From Bradyrhizobium sp. CB2312 (GTDB lineage Bacteria > Pseudomonadota > Alphaproteobacteria > Rhizobiales > Xanthobacteraceae): a DNA stretch of 64,000 nucleotides. The position numbers and the translations under genes are program-made. Below are positions 54,028-64,000 of this stretch, piece after piece. The stretch's first letter is position 1; each line of letters opens with the position of its first letter. The notes under the pieces were generated by a model, which had not been told where the DNA came from, did no database searches, and saw only the letters and a program-made list of their open reading frames with translations. The stretch covers positions 1,068,501 to 1,132,500 of the forward strand of contig NZ_CP121668.1 of the NCBI RefSeq assembly GCF_029714425.1, in the 5' to 3' direction.

Positions 54028-54684
54028 ATGGTTGAGTTGTTTGCGTACCGCCTGTCGCGTTGTGTTGTCGCGCTGGCGTTCTTCTTTGCGGCGGTTGCCG
54101 CGTTCGTTTCTCAGGCCTCAGCGCGGCCACATCATCGTCATAGCGCAGAGCGGCACGGTTACGTGCACCATGCCAGACATCATCATTATCGCCACCATGC
54201 CCGCAGCTCGCGCTTCGCGCGTAGCGCGGCGCAGTTGCAGGCTAGCGGCTTTGCCGACACGAAGGCCAGCTACGATCCGAACGCCAACGGCGGCGGCATG
54301 GCCAGCAACGCCATGAGCGGTGGCGGCCTCAGTAGCGGATCGGGCCTCGTGTCCGAGGCGCGCCGCCATCTCGGCGGCAACCCGACGGGACGCGGCAGCC
54401 TGTGGTGCGCGCGCTTCATGAACATGGTGCTGGAGCATACCGGCCATCGCGGCACCGGCTCCGACATGGCGAGCTCGTTCGCGCGGTACGGCACCCGTGT
54501 CTCCGGTCCGCAGGTCGGCGCCATCGCGGTGATGTCGCGCGGTCGCCGCGGCGGCCATGTCGGCATCATCACCGGCATCGACGCGCAAGGCAATCCGATC
54601 ATGATCTCCGGCAACAACGGCAATCGCGTCCGCGAAGCGCCGGTCTCGCACGGCCGCATCTATGCGTATGTGATGCCGAACTAA
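54028..54684 (+). CDS. Exported His-rich protein with CHAP/TIGR02594-like domain
   Basis: A 218-residue protein. Residues 1-32 are a signal peptide (RCVVALAFFFAAVAAFVSQA, cleavage near ASA-R). Residues 35-57 are strikingly His-rich, 11 His in 23 residues, which may bind metal. After a Gly/Ser-rich linker the C-terminal domain (110-218) has the Cys-His arrangement of NlpC/CHAP-type amidases: SLWCARFMNMVLEHTGH (C127) and RGRRGGHVGIITGID (H177). This is the TIGR02594-type group. It may trim peptidoglycan or a peptide in the periplasm; activity is inferred. Confidence 0.8.
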   Translation: MVELFAYRLSRCVVALAFFFAAVAAFVSQASARPHHRHSAERHGYVHHARHHHYRHHARSSRFARSAAQLQASGFADTKASYDPNANGGGMASNAMSGGGLSSGSGLVSEARRHLGGNPTGRGSLWCARFMNMVLEHTGHRGTGSDMASSFARYGTRVSGPQVGAIAVMSRGRRGGHVGIITGIDAQGNPIMISGNNGNRVREAPVSHGRIYAYVMPN

Positions 54685-54705
54685 CGACGGAGCCGTAGCG
54701 GGAGT

Positions 54706-54800
54706 GCCGTAGGGTGGGCAAAGCGAAGCGTGCCCACCACTTCCGTCCGTTCGATAAAATGGTGGGCACGGCGCAAGAGCGCCTTTGCCCACCCTACGGC
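54706..54800. repeat. Palindromic intergenic repeat, family B
   Basis: GCCGTAGGGTGGGCAAAG and CTTTGCCCACCCTACGGC invert around GCGTGCCCACCA/TGGTGGGCACGGC. Nearly identical to the copy at 31774. It lies between the convergent CHAP-like and MOSC genes. Confidence 0.92.
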
Positions 54801-54812
54801 AGCGGTACTAGC

Positions 54813-55601
54813 TCACATCAGCTTCGGCTGTTCCACCGCGACCGCATCCCCCACGCCGATCTCGCCACCTTCGATCACCTCGGCATAGATGCCGCAATCC
54901 ATGTGGCCGAGATGGCGCGAGAGCGTCGGCGGAATTTCGAGGTCGCGCGCGGCGGTCACCGGGTCGACATTGGTGGCCGGGCAGCGGACGATGCGCTTGA
55001 CCACTTTCAGCCGGGCTTGCCCGATCGCGAGCGTTTGGCCGACGAGGTCGAGCTCCGACCAGGCCGGCCAGCCCTTCACATAGAGATTGGCGCGGAAGCG
55101 CAGCGGATGCACGGTAGTGCCGCCGAGCATGGTCTCGATGGCGCGGACGCTGTCGAGATTGATGATGGATACGACCTTGCGGGCGACGTCGGAAAAGCTG
55201 TGGTCGCGGCCGGACAGGACCTTGGGCGGCCCTTTCAGCTCCGGTTGGAAATTCTCGGTGAAGTAGCTCTCGATGGCGGCCCGCCCGGCGGCGGTCTCGA
55301 GATCGCCGCTGGCGACGATCTGGCCGTCCTTGCGGATGGTCAGGCGGTTGGTCGCGTCCTCGAAACGGCTGTCGAGCGACGCCAGCCGCTCATTGCGCGC
55401 CAGCATCAGAAACTGGATTTTCGGCTTCCACTCGGGGGCTTCAGGGTCGAACCCGCTCGGGCCGTTCTCGATGGCATAGCGGCGGTCGGCGGGCAGGGTC
55501 TGGCCAACCCGCAAAGGCACCCGGGGCAGGCTCTCCGGCGTCAGGCCCTTGATTGGATAGCGGTAGAGGCCGGTGATCTCGGCGGTCTGGTTGGCTGTCA
55601 T
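54813..55601 (-). CDS. MOSC domain-containing protein
   Basis: A 262-residue protein with an N-terminal MOSC_N barrel (ITGLYRYPIKGLTPESLPRV) and a C-terminal MOSC domain carrying the conserved Cys in VKRIVRCPATNVDPVTAARD. MOSC proteins handle molybdenum-cofactor-linked sulfur or reduce N-hydroxylated compounds (mARC, YcbX-like). There is no membrane segment. The final GVGDAVAVEQPKLM fits the family. It stands alone between a palindromic repeat and the clpB promoter region. Confidence 0.9.
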   Translation of the reverse strand: MTANQTAEITGLYRYPIKGLTPESLPRVPLRVGQTLPADRRYAIENGPSGFDPEAPEWKPKIQFLMLARNERLASLDSRFEDATNRLTIRKDGQIVASGDLETAAGRAAIESYFTENFQPELKGPPKVLSGRDHSFSDVARKVVSIINLDSVRAIETMLGGTTVHPLRFRANLYVKGWPAWSELDLVGQTLAIGQARLKVVKRIVRCPATNVDPVTAARDLEIPPTLSRHLGHMDCGIYAEVIEGGEIGVGDAVAVEQPKLM

Positions 55602-55672
55602 GCCGCTACTTAAGGGATTCGACCGCGCCCCGCCAAGCTGGCGGATCGGCGCACGAAATTGTGAAGTCGCCT

Positions 55673-55701
55673 CTTTCGATCCGGGGGCACGCTTCCCACA
55701 T
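55673..55701 (+). promoter_or_regulatory. Weak candidate heat-shock (RpoH) promoter of clpB
   Basis: CTTTCG (55673-55678), 16 bases, CCCACAT (55695-55701). It resembles the alphaproteobacterial RpoH pattern (CTTG-like and CCCATNT-like) only in part. Confidence 0.3.
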
Positions 55702-55842
55702 CTGGGTCAGGCCGGCGCCAGCGCCGGCTGATAACGACCGCTGCCGGTTGAGGAACGTCAACGCGGTCAGCGGAAACCCAGTGAAGATGCCGTTTGGGGT
55801 GCCTTAGAGGGCCCCAGGGGCAGGCCGAGGGACAGAAAAGAA

Positions 55843-58482
<2,640 letters not shown>

Positions 58483-58509
58483 TCGGGCGGCGCTCGCCGC
58501 AAAACAGGA

Positions 58510-58550
58510 TCGCCCCGGAGAGGTTCGTCCTCTCCGGGGCGAATTTTTTT
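58510..58550 (+). terminator. Intrinsic terminator after clpB
   Basis: TCGCCCCGGAGAGG and CCTCTCCGGGGCGA form a perfect 14-bp stem around TTCGT, followed by ATTTTTTT. It may serve both convergent genes. Confidence 0.95.
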
Positions 58551-58562
58551 CAGGCTGCATTG

Positions 58563-58829
58563 CTAGCTGGCCGGAGACATCGTGCCGGGCGAGGCGGGGC
58601 CTTCCTCCTCGCCGTCCTGTTCGAGCTCCGACAGGATGTCCACGAGCGCGCGGACGCGGCCCTGCGCCAGCGGACGCAGATCGTTGATCATGGGCTCGTC
58701 ATTGGCGAGCCAGGCCTGGGCTTCCGCGAGTTCCTCGACTGTGGCGCCGGTGCCGATGATCTCTGCAATCGTCACGTCGTCCACGCTGCCGACGGCCTTG
58801 GTGACGTCGTCGCGAGAGAGTTGCTGCAT
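58563..58829 (-). CDS. Small acidic hypothetical protein
   Basis: An 88-residue protein with a very good ribosome site (AGAGGAGG) before the ATG at 58827-58829, which supports that it is real. It has a helical core (DDVTIAEIIGTGATVEELAE, AQAWLANDEPMINDLRPLAQ) and an acidic disordered tail (ELEQDGEEEG). I do not recognise a family. It has no signal or membrane segment. Convergent with clpB and sharing its terminator region. Confidence 0.7.
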   Translation of the reverse strand: MQQLSRDDVTKAVGSVDDVTIAEIIGTGATVEELAEAQAWLANDEPMINDLRPLAQGRVRALVDILSELEQDGEEEGPASPGTMSPAS

Positions 58830-58946
58830 GGCGGTCCTCCTCTGGCTCAACGGCAAAAGACTGGTCGCGCGAATCAATCGAGACGCTGCCGATCGGTTCC
58901 GTGAGGTCTGGAGGGGAGGAGCGATCGGGCCGGAATCGCGGGGAAA

Positions 58947-61010
58947 TTAACGGTTGGTGACCTGGAGCGGGCCGCCGGTTGCGTCCGACATGCGGGCGAT
59001 GGCGCCGTTGCGTCCGCTCATCATGGTGTCGAGCCGGTCGCGCTCCTTCTCGAAGCCCGCCAGCATCGGGCCTTCCAGCGAGCGGCCGCGTGGCAATTTC
59101 ACACGCAGCGGATCGACGAAGCGGCCGTTCACCAGGATTTCGTAGTGCACGTGCGGGCCGGTCGACGCGCCGGTCGAGCCGACGAAGCCGATGACCTGGC
59201 CCTGGCGGACCTTCTTGCCGGCTTCCATGCCCTTGGCGTAGGCCGACATGTGGCCGTAGGCCGTCTCATAGCCGTTATTGTGCTTGATGCGGACATATTT
59301 GCCGTAGCCGCCCTCAGTGCCGATCTTTTCGATCACGCCGTTGCCGGAGGCGAAGATCGGCGTGCCGTAGGCGGTGGCCCAGTCGACGCCGGTGTGCATC
59401 TTCACGAAGCCGAGGATCGGATGGCGGCGGCCGCCGAAGCCGGAGCGCATGATGGCGTTGTTGACAGGTTTCCTGACCAGGAACTTCTTCGCGCTCTTGC
59501 CGCTCTCGTCGTAGTAGTCGACGACGCCGTCGTCGGGGCTCTGATAGCGGTAGTATTTCTTGGTCTCGCCGCCGACCGTGAGCGAGGCGAACAGCACGTC
59601 GTTCTTTTCGCTCGACGTCACGCCCTCGTCCTCGCCGGCGTAGAACACGTCGAAGGAATCGCCCGGTTGCACCTTGCGCTGGAAATCGACGTCGTAGGAG
59701 TAGATCTTGATCATGTCCTCGATGACCGGCATCGGGACCTTGTTGCGCATCGCGGTCTCGTAGATGCTCTGGTAGAGCCGCACCCCGGTGCCGTCATCGT
59801 CGTCATCGTCGTCGCTGTTGGCGTTGGCCGTGGCGTCGGCGACGGTGTTCATGCTGGAGACGTCGACCGCGACGTATTTGCCGAGGTCGGACAGTGCCGC
59901 GATCGCCTCGACCATGGTGTCGTTTGCAACCACGACGCGATAGGGCTGGAGACGGGCGCCGGGGCTCGCAGGCGCCATCAGGATGCGGAGCTTCTCGCCT
60001 TCCTTCAGGCCGCCGTCGCGGCCGCGGGGGCCAAGCGTTGCGGTGATCGCCTTGATCTCCTCGGCGGTGGCGCCGAGATCGCGCAGCACGGAGCCGACGC
60101 TGTCGCCCTTCTTGACCAGGTGGACGCGTTCACCGCTGGGATTGCCGCCGGTGATCTGTTCCTTGGTCTTCGGCAGCAGCGTGACGTTTTCCGGCACCAC
60201 GCGCGTCTCGAAGCCGGCATAGGGATCGGACGACGACGTTTCCGGGGCGTAGGCGCTTCGGATGTCGGACGGGCCGGTCGCGCCGGAGACGTCGGCGGTG
60301 GCATTGGCGAGCGAGGCGTAGCGCACGCCGCCATTGCCGCGCCAGTTGGCGGCATCGCGCACCCGCATCAGGATGTCATCGAGCGCCACCACGGCGGAAA
60401 TCTTCGCCTTCGGCAGCACCGGCGACAGGTCCTTGGTCACGAAGGAGACCTCGGCGTCGGGCTCGACGGCTTCGGGATTGTTGGGATCGTCGGCGGCGGT
60501 CTTCGGATCGGAGCCGACGTCGGTGAGCAGACGCTGGGCGTTGAACGGCGGAATCTTCGCCGACAGGTCGCTCGTCGTCATCGACAAATTGCCGGCGATC
60601 CGGACGAAGGGGCGCACCCGCATCACGTCGCGGTTGCCGACGCGGGCGACGGTCGAGACGCGCACGATGTTGCGCGAAGCCGTGGATTCGCTCGGCGGCG
60701 GCAGGCGGTCGCTCTTGTGCAGCGTGGCGGCGCGATCGGCCGCGCCGAACGCACCACGCAGCGCGCCTTCAACGCGCTCGGGCACTTTGGCGAAGGTCAT
60801 CTCGCCGTCGAGCGACGCGAAAACGGCGCCGCCGATCAGGGCCGCGCCGCAGAGTCCGGTCAGAATTGTACCGCTGAACCATTGCACCGAGACGCGGCGG
60901 CGATCGATGACGGCGGCTTCCGAACCATCGACGGACAGCGGCGGCTCGTGGCCGAGATCGATGATCCCGGTCTCACGCCCGTAAGCGCCGCGTGACGTCC
61001 TGTGGTTCAA
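58947..61010 (-). CDS. M23 family peptidoglycan endopeptidase, membrane-anchored
   Basis: A 687-residue protein. One membrane helix (GTILTGLCGAALIGGAVFAS) lies near residues 45-65, followed by a long periplasmic region with LysM-like segments (VHLVKKGDSVGSVLRDLGAT, KVQPGDSFDVFYAGEDEG). The C-terminal M23 (LytM) domain carries RRHPILGFVKMHTGVDWA (zinc His and Asp) and STGPHVHYEILVNGRF (HxH). It should cut peptidoglycan cross-links. A run of seven Asp interrupts the middle. The start is probably TTG at 61008-61010 (GGGGGA six bases upstream); the frame is open to 61028. Confidence 0.88.
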   Translation of the reverse strand: MNHRTSRGAYGRETGIIDLGHEPPLSVDGSEAAVIDRRRVSVQWFSGTILTGLCGAALIGGAVFASLDGEMTFAKVPERVEGALRGAFGAADRAATLHKSDRLPPPSESTASRNIVRVSTVARVGNRDVMRVRPFVRIAGNLSMTTSDLSAKIPPFNAQRLLTDVGSDPKTAADDPNNPEAVEPDAEVSFVTKDLSPVLPKAKISAVVALDDILMRVRDAANWRGNGGVRYASLANATADVSGATGPSDIRSAYAPETSSSDPYAGFETRVVPENVTLLPKTKEQITGGNPSGERVHLVKKGDSVGSVLRDLGATAEEIKAITATLGPRGRDGGLKEGEKLRILMAPASPGARLQPYRVVVANDTMVEAIAALSDLGKYVAVDVSSMNTVADATANANSDDDDDDDGTGVRLYQSIYETAMRNKVPMPVIEDMIKIYSYDVDFQRKVQPGDSFDVFYAGEDEGVTSSEKNDVLFASLTVGGETKKYYRYQSPDDGVVDYYDESGKSAKKFLVRKPVNNAIMRSGFGGRRHPILGFVKMHTGVDWATAYGTPIFASGNGVIEKIGTEGGYGKYVRIKHNNGYETAYGHMSAYAKGMEAGKKVRQGQVIGFVGSTGASTGPHVHYEILVNGRFVDPLRVKLPRGRSLEGPMLAGFEKERDRLDTMMSGRNGAIARMSDATGGPLQVTNR

Positions 61011-61016
61011 CCCAAG

Positions 61017-61022
61017 TCCCCC
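61017..61022 (-). promoter_or_regulatory. Ribosome binding site that suggests the TTG start of the M23 gene
   Basis: GGGGGA on the minus strand lies six bases before TTG at 61008-61010, whereas the TTG at 61026-61028 has no such site. Confidence 0.6.
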
Positions 61023-61338
61023 AATCAACGACCCAAGATGCCCGTTTTCGAACCCCGTTCCGGCCGCCCTCTTGCAGGGGGATCGCCGGAAAAGGCAAGC
61101 CGCACGGCGCCCGCGTTCAGAAAGCCCCTCTAGGTGGGGCCGGCCGAAATTACGAACAGCTGGACGGGTGAAGGTCTCTCGAAGTCTCTCGAATGTCGGA
61201 AGAAGGCCGCCTCATCGTATGATTGCCTTCCTCTGACCCTACGAAAATCGCGGCAGCCCCCACTGGCATCCCGCGATTCAAGCTTGTCTCTTATCAGAAC
61301 GCCGCGGGATTGTGGCTCAAGTACGGCGCCTAATATGG

Positions 61339-61440
61339 AAAAAGTTTCCTGAACGGCCGGGCGCCTGGGGCCGCCCGGGAGGGGCGCCCAGGGCCGCCTT
61401 CGGAGCCCCTCAGGAGCCCCCAGGGAGGCAAACTTTTTTT
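61339..61440 (+). other. Long rod-shaped inverted repeat ending in a T tract
   Basis: AAAAAGTTTCCT (61339-61350) can pair with AGGCAAACTTTTT (61426-61438), with one bulged base; inside, CCTGGGG (61364-61370) can pair with CCCCAGG (61417-61423). Seven T residues follow on the plus strand. It could be a terminator or part of a small structured RNA; no gene lies upstream on this strand. Confidence 0.55.
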
Positions 61441-61551
61441 GAGATTTTTTACCGTGCGGACCGGTCGACGCGCCCGCTGGCCTCCTAATCGACTGGAATC
61501 GCTGGAATTTTTTCCATGATCCGCTGTGCGACGATTTGTTGACGATTGGCG

Positions 61552-61580
61552 TTGACAGCCCGGAAGGCGGGGCCTATAAC
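61552..61580 (+). promoter_or_regulatory. rRNA operon promoter
   Basis: TTGACA (61552-61557), a 17-base spacer and TATAAC (61575-61580), the closest match to the sigma-70 consensus in the window, about 420 bp before the mature 16S 5' end. Confidence 0.85.
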
Positions 61581-62000
61581 CCCAACCACTGAGCGCGGCG
61601 CCGCCGGGTCACTGACCAAGGCGAGCGAACGCGCCACTGATGCTCCTCACCTTGTTGAGTGAACACAACAGCCGACACCAGTCGGTTGGAGTTCATCCAT
61701 CGTCGGTAAGGGTGTCGGAACCCTTCCTCTCAGGAAGGTTGGGGCCTCTCCGGTCCCGGGCTGTTTGACAAGTGAAGATGAAGAAAGAGAAGCGTGGACG
61801 GCGGAGTCCTTGCGGGTCTCGCTTCTGAAAAGCTTCGGCTTTTCTGATCGAGACCGGACGAAAGACTTCGGCGGTACACGTTTCAAAGGAAACACCATCG
61901 CTGCCAGCGATGTGAATCGTAGGCAGCTCGGCGATTTCGGTCGTCGAAAAATGGTGGGACCTCGTCAAACGTTGTGATCAGCCGGTTCAAAGTTCAAGTC
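61581..62000 (+). other. rRNA leader (pre-16S) with boxA and UUCG hairpin
   Basis: The leader between the promoter and mature 16S contains a boxA-like antitermination site, GGCTGTTTGACAA (about 61759-61770), and a hairpin: GGTCTCG (61815-61821) with CGAGACC (61849-61855), enclosing GAAAAGC, TTCG, GCTTTTC (61827-61844). Open frames across it on both strands are not genes. Confidence 0.7.
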
Positions 62001-63497
<1,497 letters not shown>

Positions 63498-63679
63498 GAT
63501 CCTTCAGCGAGCTCACGCTCACTATCGGATCGTTTTAGAAACATCAGTGGCCAACAGATCGCCAGATCGTTGAGCTGCATTGGCGGGATTTCGCCGTCTT
63601 CGTTTCTCTTTCTTCGCGGACGAACACGCGCTGGGCCTGCAACGGCAGGGTCCAGGGTCCTTAACGGGATGTGCGTTAG

Positions 63680-63756
63680 GGGCTTGTAGCTCAGTTGGTT
63701 AGAGCGCGCGCTTGATAAGCGTGAGGTCGGAAGTTCAAGTCTTCCCAGGCCCACCA
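63680..63756 (+). tRNA. tRNA-Ile (GAU)
   Basis: 77 bases. Acceptor arms GGGCTTG and CAGGCCC pair with one G-U; the D-arm TAGCTCAGTTGGTTAGAGC, anticodon loop CTTGATAAG (GAU) and T-arm GTTCAAGT are intact, and CCA is encoded. It lies 189 bp after 16S in the rrn spacer, its usual place. Confidence 0.97.
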
Positions 63757-63789
63757 CACTCATCGAGTGAGCATTCGTCTTCTGGTTAC

Positions 63790-63865
63790 GGGGCCATAGC
63801 TCAGCTGGGAGAGCGCGTGCTTTGCAAGCATGAGGTCGTCGGTTCGATCCCGTCTGGCTCCACCA
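63790..63865 (+). tRNA. tRNA-Ala (UGC)
   Basis: 76 bases. Acceptor arms GGGGCCA and TGGCTCC pair with one G-U; the anticodon loop is TTTGCAA (UGC), the T-arm has GGTTCGATCC, and CCA is encoded. It follows tRNA-Ile by 33 bases in the 16S-23S spacer. Confidence 0.97.
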
Positions 63866-64000
63866 GATGGTTTGATCACCGAGATCTTGTACCGTCGTCC
63901 GCGAAACATCACTTCGCATTCACTAGTCTGGATAGACAGTGAACTGCGTGTTTTCTGACATCGTAAAGAGGAGATCGATCCGAGTTGGGTCGTGTAGCGG
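63866..64000 (+). other. 16S-23S internal spacer, right part
   Basis: The spacer after tRNA-Ala continues to the window edge. No 23S 5' sequence is recognisable in it, so the 23S gene starts beyond 64000. Confidence 0.8.

Larger units (their letters stand above)
61011..61551. other. Structured intergenic region between the M23 gene and the rrn promoter
   Basis: About 540 bases without a supported gene. It should hold the leftward M23 promoter. A 72-codon open frame at 61134-61352 has no ribosome site or family pattern and ends inside a hairpin, so I do not call it. The main feature is the rod-shaped inverted repeat at 61339-61440, listed separately. Confidence 0.6.

Noticed and set aside
59145..60995. 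616-codon plus-strand frame opposite the M23 gene
   Set aside because: Shadow frame; the minus strand encodes a clear M23 endopeptidase with catalytic motifs.
61134..61352. 72-codon plus-strand frame upstream of rrn
   Set aside because: Composition unlike the neighbouring genes, no ribosome site, and its stop lies inside the rod-shaped inverted repeat.
61765..61977. 70-codon frame in the rRNA leader
   Set aside because: It spans the structured leader hairpin and has no ribosome site or family pattern.

Overview
The window is chromosomal DNA of a Bradyrhizobium-type alphaproteobacterium. The 16S rRNA gene at the right end, the high GC content with few A/T-ending codons, the tlpA-argH-lipoprotein-lysA neighbourhood, a SAM-II riboswitch upstream of metX, and alphaproteobacterial families (TIGR02302, DUF2125, CpdR, TIGR02594-type) all point that way. 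It is ordinary core and near-core chromosome. I see no prophage, insertion sequence, integrase or CRISPR array.

Layout. (1) 1-7881: the 5' part of an HtrA-like protein that seems to lack its catalytic His, then an M20 amidohydrolase and a complete five-gene dipeptide-type ABC importer. (2) 7941-14716: a HAD hydrolase, a truncated Cache-type sensor, dodecin, a translationally coupled exported GH16/GH1 beta-glucan-degrading pair, an FAD monooxygenase and an HNH nuclease. (3) 14922-23882: a leftward block of NHL-repeat protein, flavin monooxygenase, DUF2855 protein, acyl-CoA ligase, orphan Leu/Ile/Val-type binding protein and nitronate monooxygenase. It faces a divergent LysR regulator with a perfect palindrome between them and looks like an uncharacterised catabolic regulon. 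(4) 23879-31763: a DNA glycosylase, GluQ-RS, a hybrid kinase that overlaps a YihY protein tail to tail, a HIG1-like small membrane protein, a PduO-type adenosyltransferase, etfBA and 3-hydroxybutyryl-CoA dehydrogenase. (5) 31964-37570: a tiny YjfB-like protein, tlpA, argH, an LptM-like lipoprotein, lysA, a 3-hydroxyisobutyrate-dehydrogenase-family enzyme and a carboxymuconolactone-decarboxylase-family protein.

(6) 37739-47543: a TIGR02302-type protein split into two overlapping genes, cpdR, a zinc-ribbon membrane protein divergent from ftsE-ftsX-ydcF-plsC, a ChaC-like cyclotransferase and a DUF2125 protein. (7) 47670-52832: a chorismate mutase-hisC-tyrC operon (aromatic amino acid branch) divergent from SAM-II-controlled metX-metW (methionine). 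(8) 52949-61010: an alpha/beta hydrolase, a His-rich exported CHAP-like protein, a MOSC protein, clpB, a small acidic protein and an M23 endopeptidase. (9) 61011-64000: a structured intergenic region, a strong rrn promoter, a leader with boxA, 16S rRNA, tRNA-Ile(GAU) and tRNA-Ala(UGC). The 23S gene lies beyond the window.

A recurring architectural feature is several families of 50-100 bp palindromic intergenic repeats. Most convergent gene pairs that do not overlap have either one of these palindromes or an intrinsic terminator between them. All family names below come from recognising sequence patterns; no database search was run.
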